This document shows positions 27,586 to 37,584 of a DNA stretch of 64,000 nucleotides, in pieces. The position numbers were made by a program, and so were the translations under genes. The DNA comes from Companilactobacillus alimentarius DSM 20249 (GTDB taxonomy: Bacteria; Bacillota; Bacilli; Lactobacillales; Lactobacillaceae), in the NCBI RefSeq assembly GCF_002849895.1, contig NZ_CP018867.1, forward strand, positions 992,001 to 1,056,000, written 5' to 3'. The notes under the pieces are model-generated. The model was not told the DNA's origin. It ran no database searches and was given only the letters and a program-made list of their open reading frames with translations. The first letter of the stretch is position 1; each line of letters starts with the position of its first letter.

Positions 27586-30303
27586 TTGAAAACATTAAAT
27601 AAAAATATTAGACGAGAATTTAAGATGTCATTAGGGCGCTTTCTGTCCGTATCAGCTCTATTAATATTAGGTGTCTTCATATTAATCGGCCTAAACGTTA
27701 CTGGTCCCAATATGCGACAAACTGCTCAAAATGCCTATGATAAATCAAATTTGGCTGATGCAAAAATAACTACATCTACATATTTAAGCCAATCTGATCA
27801 AACTTATTTAAAAAATTTAAAACAGATCAAACAGCTTAACTTTGGCCATAGTAAAGATGTTCTGATCAAAAAAACACAACATGCTTTACGAATCGAAAGT
27901 GTTCCAACTTCCCTTTCTAAAATGACTCTAACTAAGGGACATCGACCAGAAACTGCCAACCAAATAGTCTTAAGCGATAACTTACGTGGCAAATATCATT
28001 TAAATGAATCTATTAATTTAACTGGCACTAAAAAGCAAACCGCTTCCGGTCTGAAGAAAAGCACCTTTAAAATCGTTGGTTTTGTAAAATCCACCGAATA
28101 TCTCAAAAAAGATAATATTGGTAACACTACTGCTGGTACTGGACAACTTTATGGTTTCGCCTATCTCAAAAAGCAGGCCTTTTCAGCTCTCAATCCTAAT
28201 TTTGCTCGAGTCAGTTTTAAAAATGTCAGTGGTAATGCTTACTCTCAAAAGTATGAAAATAAAGTTTCTAAAATAGTTAAATCATTACAACCTAAAATGA
28301 ATCACCACAATAAACTTGAAACTGCTAAATTGCGTAAAAAGATCAACCGAAAACTAATCACTGGAAATCAAACTATCAAGGCAAGTGATTCTAAGCTTTC
28401 AACAGCTAAATCAACCTTACAAGTTGCACAGAAAAAACTTTCGACACAAATAGAACAAGTCGAGGCATCTGGAAATACTGCTGCTCTTACTCAATTGTCG
28501 GCTCAAGCTGACCAACTAAACGAGCAAAGTAAAACTTTAAAATCCCAAAAATCAGCTTTACTTAAAGCAAAAAATAACCTGCAACAATTGCAAGATAAAA
28601 AGAAACAGCTCAATAATATGTCCCTAACTATTCAAGGACGAAATGACTACAACGAAGGCTACAATAATTACGGTGAGGATGCGCAAAGAATCGATTCATT
28701 AGGAAAATCTTTTCCAGCCTTCTTCTTTCTAATTGCTATTCTAGTCAGTTTTACAACGATGAGACGAATGGTTGAGGAAAAACGGATTGAGATGGGAACA
28801 TTACGGGCTTTGGGCTATTCAAAAGCTGAAGTTATGCGAGAATTTTTAGTATACAGTTTCCTTGCAGCTTTATTGGGAACTGTTTTAGGAAGTTTCCTAG
28901 GATTAATAACTCTTCCCAGAATAATTTTCAAAGCTTACACAGCTAATTTTACTTTTAACAAATTACAACTTGATTTCCATCCTTGGTATATTGTCTTATC
29001 ATTTTTAATTGCCTTTCTTTCGACTGTCCTAGCCTCTTGGTTGGCTGCCCGAAAAGAACTTAAAACAGATCCAGCTCAATTGATGTTACCAAAGCCTCCA
29101 GCAAGCGGTTCACGAATCCTACTAGAACGAATCAATTTTATTTGGCGTCATCTAAACTTTTCCTACAAAGTCACCGCTAGAAATCTCTTTAGATACAAGG
29201 GTCGCATGCTCATGACTATTGTGGGTGTTGCGGGTGCCACAGCCCTGATGATCACTGGATTTGGTATTAAGGATTCTTTGAATACTATTGTTACTCGACA
29301 ATTTGGCCACATTAGTAAATATGACATCGTTACTGCCTACAATCCGGATGAATCAAGTCAAAATATTAAGCGTGCCAAAAATATTGTTCGTGATTCTAAT
29401 AATGTTAAACGTTTCGATGGTGCCTATTTTGCCAACGTTTATGCCACTTGAAAAGGTGATTATGCTCGTGAAAATATTTCAATAACTGTTCCTACAGACT
29501 CCCAGAAATTAAATCGATATATCAAATTACAAGATTACAAATCCTCGAAAGCACTGAAATTGACCAATAAGGGAGCTATTATTTCCCAAAAATTGGCTAC
29601 TCTGCAAAATGTCTCTGTTGGTGACAAGATAAAAATCCACGAAACTGACGGCACGACTCATAAAATTAAAGTTGCTGGGATTACGACGATGTATGCAGGC
29701 CACTACATTTATATGAATCAACACTATTACAGCAAGGTCTTTAATAAGAAATTCCAATCTAATGCCTATCTCGTAATCTTAAAAAATTCTTCTAGAAAGC
29801 AAGTCAATAACTTTGCAGCCAAATTTAATCGTCAAAAAGCTGCCGTCCAAACAGTTCAATCTCAAGAAACTAAATCGACCATCACTAACATTTTGAGTAA
29901 TCTCAACAATCTTATTCTTGTTTTGGTATTGAGTGCTTCATTACTTTCGCTAGTTGTTCTCTATACCCTCACTAATATCAATATCAGTGAACGTGTGCGT
30001 GAACTATCTACCTTGAAAGTCTTAGGATTCTATCCTAATGAAGTCTTGATGTACATCTATCGTGAGACAAATATCCTGACTGGAATTGGTATCGTGTTGG
30101 GACTCGGAGTTGGCTACGTCTTTCACGGCTATATCATGAAATTGTTACCGCCAGCTACGGCCATGGTTGCTCCGGGATTATCGTGGTCCAATCCTATTAT
30201 TTCAGTCATCTTAATGGTTATCTTCTCATTTGCGGTCATGATGATGATGAATTATAAAATTAAAAATATTGACATGTTAGAAGCTTTAAAATCTGTTGAC
30301 TAA
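27586..30303 (+). pseudogene. FtsX-like ABC permease interrupted by an in-frame TGA
   Basis: One frame of about 905 codons, split by a single TGA at 29449-29451 with no frameshift; the downstream frame continues to 30303. The N-terminal part has a first helix near residues 13-33, an extracellular region with a long coiled coil (about 250-345, KLSTAKSTLQVAQKKLSTQIEQ), then the first FtsX domain (MVEEKRIEMGTLRALGYSKAEV). After the TGA come the rest of the second extracellular domain and the second FtsX domain (NINISERVRELSTLKVLGFYPNEV). The TGA replaces what was probably a TGG or CGA codon. The truncated 621-residue product would lack the last FtsX domain and is unlikely to work. A sequencing error is possible. 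The TTG start has AGGTG at six bases. Confidence 0.85.
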
Positions 30304-30326
30304 TAAAGCTAATTAACATCCGGGAC

Positions 30327-30355
30327 AAAAGCAGGACTTCGGTTCTGCTTTTTTT
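30327..30355 (+). terminator. Terminator of the ABC exporter operon
   Basis: An 11-bp stem (AAAAGCAGGAC with GTTCTGCTTTT, one G-T pair) closed by a TTCG tetraloop and followed by T7, 24 bases past the stop. Confidence 0.92.
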
Positions 30356-30360
30356 GTTTT

Positions 30361-30537
30361 TTGAATTTTTATAGACAAATAGGCTACGTTATTGTTAAGA
30401 CTTATTTCACAATAAAAAAGCAATAAATTTTTATACAATTAGTTTGAAAGCGCTATACACGGGCGTTCAACTGGACACCTTTTTTTATTTAGTCTATCCT
30501 TAAATAGTTATTAGATTAAACAAAGAAGGGGTAATTT
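30361..30537. other. Leader region of the MFS gene
   Basis: This stretch holds an inverted repeat TTATTGT (30389-30395) and ACAATAA (30409-30415), a degenerate cre-like sequence TGAAAGCGCTATAC (30445-30458, the last two positions off consensus), and a T8 run near 30480. I could not place a convincing promoter. Confidence 0.3.
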
Positions 30538-31932
30538 ATGAATAAGGGTGAAATTCAAAATAGTCTTGCTCGAAAGTTATTCATTATAACTTTACTCTGT
30601 GGAACTTTTACAATGTCGATCAGTCAGTCTTCACTTTCAACGGCTTATCCAACCTTGATGAAGTTCTTTGGAGTCACAGCACCAACGATCCAATGGTTAA
30701 CAACGGGATTTATGTTGATCATGTGTATTATGATGCCAATCAGTCCTTGGCTATTAAATAATTTTTCATTTAAAAAGATTTTTCTGAGTGTTGTCGGTAT
30801 TTTTGCCGTCGGAACACTAATTATCATCGTAGCGCCAAATTTCCCACTGGCGATGTTAGGTAGAGCTCTTGAAGCTATTGGTGTTGGTGTCTTGTTTCCA
30901 TCATTTCAATCAGTTCTCTTAACTATCACACCAGAGAAAAAGCGTGGTTCGACAATGGGATATGCTGGCCTGGTCATGGGATCAGCCTTGGCATCAGGCC
31001 CTATTATTTCAGGAATTGTTTTAAATTTTCTCAAGTGGCAAGGATTATTCGTAATTTTCTTAATCATTATGATTGTCATCTTTATCAGTGCACTTTTTAA
31101 TATTAAAGATGTTATGCCACGTCACAAAGCTAGTCTAGATTTGATCTCAACGGTTTATCTACTAGGACTCATAGGTCTACTTTACGTTGTTAATCAGGCT
31201 GGAAGTACTCACAGCTTGACTACCAACTTAATTATTCTTTTAGTAATAAGTATTATTCTTACAATTTTATTTATTCATCGTCAATTAACCAAAAAAGAAC
31301 CCCTACTCGATTTGAAAGTTATGAAGAATTTTAATTTCGATTTAGCCGTTCTCTTAACAGGATTTTCCTATATTTCTTTGATTGTCGTAACTATTATCTA
31401 TCCACTCTATTACCAAAACATCTTACATGTTTCGGTTTTAGCTTCTGGATTAGCCCTAGTTCCACCAGCTATTATTCTGAGTATTTTGAATCCATTAACG
31501 GGAAAATTAGCTGATAAAATTGGTTTCAAAGCCACTTTGATTTCCGGTATGTCAATGATTGTCGTGGGTTGGTTCCTATTGTTCGTACTTCATACTAAAT
31601 TAGGTATGTGGCCAATGATTCTTATCGCTATCCTTATTGAAGGTGGTAATGCCTTCGTAATGATGCCCGCTACTACTCTTGGTGGTAATTCTCTACCAGA
31701 AGATTTAATTCCACATGGTACTGCAATCATTACTACCGTTAGACAATTATTAGGTTCCTTAGGAGTCAGTCTTGCAACTTTGATTTTGGTAACAACTAAT
31801 CAAACCCACAATCTACCAGCTAACAACGGCTTGATTGGCTTCCAGCACGTCTTTGCTTTCTTCTTTGGAATGGCAATTATCGGTTTCATCTTTGCTTTAT
31901 TGATTAAGAATAATAAAGAGCAAACTGAATAA
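30538..31932 (+). CDS. MFS drug exporter (DHA2/EmrB-QacA type)
   Basis: 464 residues with about 14 predicted helices. The first helix carries the family pattern (LCGTFTMSISQSSLSTAYPTLMKFF, with QWLTTGFMLIMCIMMP following, the TM1-TM2 signature of EmrB/QacA-like proteins). The motif PGPVIGG of other DHA2 members appears as ASGPIISG. By family it exports drugs or other organic compounds by proton antiport; the substrate is unknown. AAGGGG precedes the ATG. No regulator is adjacent. Confidence 0.87.
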   Translation: MNKGEIQNSLARKLFIITLLCGTFTMSISQSSLSTAYPTLMKFFGVTAPTIQWLTTGFMLIMCIMMPISPWLLNNFSFKKIFLSVVGIFAVGTLIIIVAPNFPLAMLGRALEAIGVGVLFPSFQSVLLTITPEKKRGSTMGYAGLVMGSALASGPIISGIVLNFLKWQGLFVIFLIIMIVIFISALFNIKDVMPRHKASLDLISTVYLLGLIGLLYVVNQAGSTHSLTTNLIILLVISIILTILFIHRQLTKKEPLLDLKVMKNFNFDLAVLLTGFSYISLIVVTIIYPLYYQNILHVSVLASGLALVPPAIILSILNPLTGKLADKIGFKATLISGMSMIVVGWFLLFVLHTKLGMWPMILIAILIEGGNAFVMMPATTLGGNSLPEDLIPHGTAIITTVRQLLGSLGVSLATLILVTTNQTHNLPANNGLIGFQHVFAFFFGMAIIGFIFALLIKNNKEQTE

Positions 31933-31958
31933 CCTAAGATTTTTATTCAGATTCTATA

Positions 31959-31997
31959 AAAATAGAGTGGACTCTTTAGTCACTCTATTTTTTTGTC
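31959..31997 (+). terminator. Terminator after the MFS exporter
   Basis: The stem AAATAGAGT-g-GACT pairs with AGTC-ACTCTATTT (one bulged G, loop CTTT) and is followed by T-rich sequence on the plus strand. Confidence 0.88.
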
Positions 31998-32053
31998 ATA
32001 AATTATGAGGTACAATTAAATTCTGAATTACATTAATCATGGGGAGAATTATT

Positions 32054-33763
32054 TTGAATTTCAAAGAAAAATCTACTCGTAAAACAATCTTAATTGCCAC
32101 CATCTTCTTTATCTTCCTCTTAGTTTGGACTCTTTGGCAATTTCATTTTAATTACATGGTAGCCTCATATGACACCATTTTTCACTCACAAAGAATCTAT
32201 GAAATACGTCTAGCCTTTTTGAAACATCAATTACCAAGCTGGGTCAACTTCAATACTTTCTTTAACACAGGACAAGCTATTAATGGGATGTATCCAGACT
32301 ACACACTCTGGCCCTTTGTTTGGATAACTAATTTTCTCACGCCGATCCATCAGATAATTGCGATTCGTTCGCTGATAGCGGGCGCAACTTTTATTGTAAC
32401 TTTTCTATCCTTGAGAAAACGCTTCTATAGTCAAAATGCTATTTTAATGGCTAGTATCTTTGCCCTATCTGGCTCAGTTATCAAAGACCTCACGGGTGAA
32501 ATGCAATCAGGTACTGCCATTATTATGATTTTCATCTTTCCAATCTTTTTTACGCTCAAAGAAATTGTTCAAAGTTATGAATTCAAACCTCAGTTAATTA
32601 TCAAAACAGCCTTGTTGTTGACTATTGTTGCCAATTCACACTTGTTGAGTGCCGTTGTTTTGGGACTTGTAGCTGGAATTTGCTTAATTATTGAAACCAT
32701 TGTTCATCGAAATTATTTTGCCTGGATCAACTTAATCTTGGCAGCAATTCTAACTTTAATTTTATGCTTACCAATAATTTATCGTGTCATCACAATTTCT
32801 AAATCAGGCTTATTGTCGCCTTTTGGTAAGGGAAACATCGTTAGTCTCTCACTTTGGGAATTGATTAAAAAGCCAACTTGGGATGCTAAGGCAACTATTT
32901 CAATCACCACTATTATTCTTTTAATAATCTCAATTCTAGGAATCCGAAAAGAAAATTTCCAACGCACTAGGCCTTGGTTCATTACAGAATTAATCCTAAT
33001 AATTCTCTCAACAAATATTTTCCCTTGGAAATTATTCAATCATGTTCCAATTATCAACAATTTCCAATATGCCAATTGGCGCTTTGGTATATTTATTGGT
33101 GTCATTCCAGTTCTATTAGTTCTTTTGACCTTTAAAAAGAAGATTTTAACACCTATCTTATTAACAATGACCTTAATAAGCTTTTCAATGGCAACTTTTA
33201 CAGCTATCCATAATCAATACTTTCACACTAACAAGGCGATCATTGTAACTGAATTTACTAAAACGCAGATTCCCCAAAACAAGTCCGTCAAGTTAACCTC
33301 AACTGGTATCAATAGTGATAAAATCATGCGTTCACTTCTGCCAGACTATGCTCCAAGTACTACCCCACTACAACCAGAAAGTGACGGAATGTTCCTCGAT
33401 CAAAGTATTATTTATCCCTTAGCCAACCATCTTGGACAAGGCACTCAAAAAGATATTGCTTTAAGCCATAAAAGTACGCCTAATAGTATTAATTGGCAGC
33501 TTTCCAATGCTTCAAAGGGCAAAATATCTTTGCCAACTTATGCTTACAAGTCGCTTCACTATCATGTCACAATTAATAATCACGCGGTCCCTTGGACACT
33601 TAACAAGCAAAGCCTCTTTACTGTTCGAATTCCTAAGAACCTCGACAAAGCTAATATTAAAATACATTGGTTAATGCCTAAGGCTTACCTAATCTCACTT
33701 ATCTGTGCAACAATTCTATATTTAGGACTACTGGTATTCTTGATAAAAACTAATTTTTCATAA
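32054..33763 (+). CDS. Polytopic membrane protein, GT-C glycosyltransferase-like, function unknown
   Basis: 569 residues from a TTG start with GGGGAG at seven bases. About ten to twelve membrane helices cover residues 10-370, then a soluble extracytoplasmic part follows and a last helix lies near the C-terminus. The first extracytoplasmic loop has an Asp/His-containing motif (VASYDTIFHSQRIYEI) reminiscent of GT-C fold glycosyltransferases and YfhO-like proteins, and it includes NTGQAINGMYPDY. I do not recognise a specific family member, so a role in cell-surface glycan modification is only an inference. Confidence 0.6.
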   Translation: MNFKEKSTRKTILIATIFFIFLLVWTLWQFHFNYMVASYDTIFHSQRIYEIRLAFLKHQLPSWVNFNTFFNTGQAINGMYPDYTLWPFVWITNFLTPIHQIIAIRSLIAGATFIVTFLSLRKRFYSQNAILMASIFALSGSVIKDLTGEMQSGTAIIMIFIFPIFFTLKEIVQSYEFKPQLIIKTALLLTIVANSHLLSAVVLGLVAGICLIIETIVHRNYFAWINLILAAILTLILCLPIIYRVITISKSGLLSPFGKGNIVSLSLWELIKKPTWDAKATISITTIILLIISILGIRKENFQRTRPWFITELILIILSTNIFPWKLFNHVPIINNFQYANWRFGIFIGVIPVLLVLLTFKKKILTPILLTMTLISFSMATFTAIHNQYFHTNKAIIVTEFTKTQIPQNKSVKLTSTGINSDKIMRSLLPDYAPSTTPLQPESDGMFLDQSIIYPLANHLGQGTQKDIALSHKSTPNSINWQLSNASKGKISLPTYAYKSLHYHVTINNHAVPWTLNKQSLFTVRIPKNLDKANIKIHWLMPKAYLISLICATILYLGLLVFLIKTNFS

Positions 33764-33764
33764 T

Positions 33765-33815
33765 AAAAGGCGACATCTATTCTGAGTATACACACTCTAA
33801 TAGATGTCGCCTTTT
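33765..33815. terminator. Bidirectional terminator between the membrane protein gene and whiA
   Basis: A perfect 17-bp stem (33765-33781 with 33799-33815, arm AAAAGGCGACATCTATT) with a 17-base loop lies between two convergent genes, with T or A runs on both sides. Confidence 0.93.
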
Positions 33816-33832
33816 GAATTTTAATTATTAAT

Positions 33833-34768
33833 TTAAACTTTTTGAGCTTCTGCCAATTCATTCAATTTTCGTAAACGATGATTGATCCCTGATTTAGAAA
33901 TTGGACCACTTGGCACCATCTCGCCTAACTCCTTGAGTGAAACTTCAGGATTTTCCAAACGTAAAGTTGCAATCTCCTGCAATTTATCTGGAAGTGTATC
34001 TAATCCAACTGTTGACTGCAAATGCTTAATATTTTCAATTTGACGTTCGGCTGCAGCCACAGTCTTATTAATATTAGCATTCTCACAATTGACTAAACGA
34101 TTAACTGAGTTTCTCATGTCACGCACGATTCGAATGTCCTCAAATTTCAACATTGAATTAGTTGCACCGATCAACTGTAAGAAATCAGCAATTTTTTCAG
34201 CCTCTTTTAGATAAACGATATAACCACTCCGACGCTTAGTTGTTCTAGCATTCAAGTGGAAATAATTCATCATCTGAGCAATTCCCTCATTGTGGGTCTC
34301 ATACAATGAATAGATTTCTAGATGATACCTTGAGGTCTCAGGATTATTAACACTACCCGTGGCTAAGAATGCTCCACGCAAATACGAGCGCATTCGTTGA
34401 TCTTCATTTATAACTTCATCCGGCACATCAGTATTGATCGACAACCCTGATTCATCTAAAATATCTAAATCTGTCAAAACTCGATTAGTATCATATTTCA
34501 AACGTACTAAATATTGATTATTCTTTTTCAATTTCATCTTTTTGCGCACAATTAATTCTGATTCTATACCGTACTTTTGCTTGATCAAAGAGAAAATTCT
34601 TCTGGCAATAGCAGCATTTTCTGTCTGTGCAGTCAAGACGAATCGATGATTTTGTAAACTTAATGAACCATTCATCCTTAATAAGGCTGATAATTCTACT
34701 CGAGCATGTTCAGGATGAACGACTAATTTTGTGAGTTCTTGTTTGACCTCACTTGCATATGAAACCAC
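33833..34768 (-). CDS. whiA: DNA-binding protein WhiA
   Basis: 311 residues. N-terminal LAGLIDADG-like domains ([26 protein letters not shown] start, [24 protein letters not shown]) precede a C-terminal helix-turn-helix ([33 protein letters not shown]). WhiA is conserved in Firmicutes and Actinobacteria and affects cell division and chromosome segregation. The start is GTG overlapping the yvcK stop (TAGTG). Confidence 0.97.
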   Translation of the reverse strand: MVSYASEVKQELTKLVVHPEHARVELSALLRMNGSLSLQNHRFVLTAQTENAAIARRIFSLIKQKYGIESELIVRKKMKLKKNNQYLVRLKYDTNRVLTDLDILDESGLSINTDVPDEVINEDQRMRSYLRGAFLATGSVNNPETSRYHLEIYSLYETHNEGIAQMMNYFHLNARTTKRRSGYIVYLKEAEKIADFLQLIGATNSMLKFEDIRIVRDMRNSVNRLVNCENANINKTVAAAERQIENIKHLQSTVGLDTLPDKLQEIATLRLENPEVSLKELGEMVPSGPISKSGINHRLRKLNELAEAQKV

Positions 34769-35802
34769 TAACGTCTCACCTCATTTTTTCTATTACCAGA
34801 TTGTAACGACAGATTGATGATCTCTCGTGCAACCTTTTTACCATCATGAAAAGCACCTTTGTCATGTAGCGACAAGAAATCATCTTGAATAACTTTACAA
34901 CCCATTTCTCTTAAACCTTTAAAGTCCGTCTCTACTTGATTCACGTACTCATCGTACTTTTTATGATCCATATAATTCTTAGGAATATCTCTAGTATTGA
35001 CTAAAACAGTATCAATAAAATTGCCGCCTAAGTGTCTGTTTAAAACTCTAACATGATCGGCATCGGTAAACCCTTCGGTCTCGCCAATTTGAGTCATGAT
35101 ATTGCAAATATAAACGACCTCAGCAGAAGTTTGCTTAACTGCCTCACCAATATCTTTAATCATCAAGTTTGGCAAAATACTAGTAAATAGACTACCAGGT
35201 CCTAAAACGACTACATCAGCTTGCATGATAGAAGCAATGACTGAAATAACTGATTTAGGCTCTCTATTTGGTTCGTCAGAATCGGTAACCCAAACTCGTT
35301 TGACATGCTTTCCCGAATGAGTAATTTCATGTTCTCCGGCTAACTTAGTTCCATCAGTGAACTCAGCGTGTAAAGTTAGTTTAGTGTTGCTAGCTGGATA
35401 GACATGACCATCTACTTTCATCATTTCAGATAGTTCTTGAACGGCATCAAAAATATTAGGTGACATTTCATTTAAAGCAGCAATAATTAAATTTCCCAGC
35501 GCATGGCCAGAGAAGAAATCATCATTACTTCTGAAACGATATTGGAAAACGTCTAAATCTACCTGTGGCAAATCAGACAAAGATGCCAAGACGTTTCTGA
35601 TATCCCCAGGAGGGACAACGTTAATATAATCACGAATAATACCGGATGATCCCCCATCATCGGCAACTGTAACAATTGCGGTTATATTAGCATCCATCTT
35701 TCTTAAACTATTTAATACAACTGGTAAACCAGTTCCCCCACCTATAACTACAACTTTTGGACGACGTCCCTTAACGACTCGAACTATCCTATTTGCTGCC
35801 AT
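34768..35802 (-). CDS. yvcK: Gluconeogenesis factor YvcK (CofD-like)
   Basis: 344 residues. The CofD/YvcK family fold is shown by [48 protein letters not shown], and [18 protein letters not shown]. In B. subtilis YvcK is needed for growth on gluconeogenic carbon and binds UDP-sugars, with effects on cell-wall synthesis. It overlaps rapZ by 14 bases and whiA by one, so rapZ-yvcK-whiA are translationally linked. Confidence 0.97.
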   Translation of the reverse strand: MAANRIVRVVKGRRPKVVVIGGGTGLPVVLNSLRKMDANITAIVTVADDGGSSGIIRDYINVVPPGDIRNVLASLSDLPQVDLDVFQYRFRSNDDFFSGHALGNLIIAALNEMSPNIFDAVQELSEMMKVDGHVYPASNTKLTLHAEFTDGTKLAGEHEITHSGKHVKRVWVTDSDEPNREPKSVISVIASIMQADVVVLGPGSLFTSILPNLMIKDIGEAVKQTSAEVVYICNIMTQIGETEGFTDADHVRVLNRHLGGNFIDTVLVNTRDIPKNYMDHKKYDEYVNQVETDFKGLREMGCKVIQDDFLSLHDKGAFHDGKKVAREIINLSLQSGNRKNEVRR

Positions 35803-36703
35803 CTTCGATTACCTTCTTTTGAGATTTTTCCATGTCACGATGAGTTACGTCAACGTAGTACTTTTTCTTAAGGTCAGCACCTAAACGTTGAGCAATTGCT
35901 ACAGAACGATGTTGACCACCAGTACAACCAATAGCAATTGTTAAACTAGTCTTACCTTCATTTTTATATCCGGGCACAATATCCTTCAATAAATCATAAA
36001 ATTTATCATAAAAATTCTTGGTTTGCGGATCATCCATAACATAGTCGTAAACTGGTTTATCTATTCCGGTCTGCGTTTTAAGCTCTTTGATATAAAATGG
36101 ATTTTTCAAGAACCTTACATCCATTACAATATCAGCATCAATCGGTAAGCCATATTTAAAGCCAAATGACATTACTTCAATATGGAACGTTGGTACTCCA
36201 GTTGATTCTTGAAAATTATCAAAGATTTCTTCACGCAATTGACGTGGAGTTAAATCAGTCGTATCAATTTCAACTGAAGCTCTTCCACGAATCTCTGCTA
36301 GAAGCTCTCGCTCTTTTTCAATTCCATCCAACAATCTACCTTCCATTGCTAAAGGATGGCTCCGACGAGTCTCTTTGTAGCGAGAAACCAACTCTTCATC
36401 TGAGGCATTCAAGAAAAGAATCTTCATATCAACTTTTTGATGTTTTTCTTGCTCGTCTTCATCAACTTGTGACAACATTGAAAAGATTTCATCGTAAAAT
36501 GTACGTGATCTAATGTCGACAACCAAAGCTACTTTCTTAATTGTTCCGGACTCATGAACCAATTCCCAGAACTTAGGAAGCAAATTGGGTGGCATATTAT
36601 CAATACAAAAATAACCTAAATCTTCAAAAGATTGCATGGCAACGGTCTTACCCGCACCACTCATTCCGGTTACTATTACTAAATTAAGCGTATCTTTCGC
36701 CAT
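35789..36703 (-). CDS. rapZ: RNase adapter RapZ / nucleotide-binding protein YvcJ
   Basis: About 304 residues, slightly longer than the usual 290-295. Walker A is [12 protein letters not shown]. Further markers are [34 protein letters not shown], and the C-terminal [23 protein letters not shown] with [17 protein letters not shown]. Family members hydrolyse ATP/GTP; the E. coli homologue controls a small-RNA pathway for amino-sugar synthesis, and in Bacillus YvcJ affects competence. ATG at 36703 has a GAGGTG site at four bases; nine upstream in-frame codons were left out. Confidence 0.96.
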   Translation of the reverse strand: MAKDTLNLVIVTGMSGAGKTVAMQSFEDLGYFCIDNMPPNLLPKFWELVHESGTIKKVALVVDIRSRTFYDEIFSMLSQVDEDEQEKHQKVDMKILFLNASDEELVSRYKETRRSHPLAMEGRLLDGIEKERELLAEIRGRASVEIDTTDLTPRQLREEIFDNFQESTGVPTFHIEVMSFGFKYGLPIDADIVMDVRFLKNPFYIKELKTQTGIDKPVYDYVMDDPQTKNFYDKFYDLLKDIVPGYKNEGKTSLTIAIGCTGGQHRSVAIAQRLGADLKKKYYVDVTHRDMEKSQKKVIEDGSK

Positions 36704-36802
36704 TTTGCACCTCACATTCTCTCTAAGCATACCATAACAATCCGGGCGTGTCAGTTTCTAGAATCAAATGCTTCGAATATTTTTCCCTATTTATTTGTAA
36801 TT

Positions 36803-36853
36803 AAAAAAAGGCCACCTAATCCCATAAATTAATTTATGAAAATAGACGGTCTT
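36803..36853 (-). terminator. Terminator after the SDR gene
   Basis: A long imperfect hairpin with a palindromic core (CATAAATTAATTTATG) and outer arms AGGCC...CTA/TAG...GGTCT is followed by T7 on the minus strand, just past the SDR stop. Confidence 0.7.
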
Positions 36854-36857
36854 ATTT

Positions 36858-37568
36858 TTAAGGTAATTGAATATCAGAAATTTCAGCCAATCGTTGCAAT
36901 AATTCATCTTGCAATTTAATATCATCGGCCCTTTGATCGTAGTGTGTTTCGTTATCATGATAAAAATACTTGCCACTAAAATCTGTATTATCTTCAACCA
37001 ATTTTACTTGTGTCAAATAGCCTAATTTCAAGTCATCATTAGCACCATCTCCACCCATACGTGTTGGAACCCAACCTGGGTCAACTGCATTGGAGGGAAT
37101 TTGCCACTTACGAGCAATTGCTTTTGTTAACAATAAAATCAAAAGTTTTGAAGCAGAATAATTAACTCCTGATTCAATCTTATCCATCGTAAAATGACTA
37201 CCCAAATGCATTCCTGAAGATGTATAGATCAAGCTCTTGGGTTTAGTAATCAAGGCTGTCAAGACATATGGAGCCAAGACATTGACTTTGAAAATTGTCT
37301 TTTGATCATTTGAATAGACTCCAGCGTTGTGAATAATACTATCAAAAGTACCAAAGTCATTAACTTCTTGGGCAATATTTTTTAGATCTGTCATTGAGGA
37401 CAAATCACCCACTACTATCCCTTTAGCACCTGGCAATTTCTGCATTACTGCTTGAGCTTTTTTTTCATTTCGTGCATGTAAAACAACTTCATTACCATCA
37501 GCAATCAATTTTTTAGCTTCAAGAAATCCTAGACCAGTAGTTGAACCGGTGATGAATACTTTTTTCAA
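36858..37568 (-). CDS. Short-chain dehydrogenase/reductase
   Basis: 236 residues. The cofactor motif TGSTTGLG opens the Rossmann fold and the catalytic YxxxK pair is in NYSASKLLI (about 151-155). NAGVY replaces the usual NNAG/NAG segment, and SLIYTSSGM supplies the serine. The substrate is unknown. I chose TTG at 37568 with GGAG at eight bases; the frame upstream of it runs into the end of uvrA. It separates rapZ from uvrA. Confidence 0.88.
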   Translation of the reverse strand: MKKVFITGSTTGLGFLEAKKLIADGNEVVLHARNEKKAQAVMQKLPGAKGIVVGDLSSMTDLKNIAQEVNDFGTFDSIIHNAGVYSNDQKTIFKVNVLAPYVLTALITKPKSLIYTSSGMHLGSHFTMDKIESGVNYSASKLLILLLTKAIARKWQIPSNAVDPGWVPTRMGGDGANDDLKLGYLTQVKLVEDNTDFSGKYFYHDNETHYDQRADDIKLQDELLQRLAEISDIQLP

Positions 37569-37584
37569 ATTATCATCTCCAAAA

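Noticed and set aside
29449..29451. TGA read as selenocysteine
   Set aside because: FtsX-type permeases are not selenoproteins, and no selenocysteine-specific structure or genes were noticed nearby.
29560..30303. Separate gene for a small FtsX permease
   Set aside because: It is in the same frame as the upstream permease, has no ribosome binding site, and starts within a domain; it is the 3' part of the interrupted gene.
30445..30458. cre box in front of the MFS gene
   Set aside because: The last two conserved positions do not match and no promoter was found beside it; kept only as a cre-like remark.
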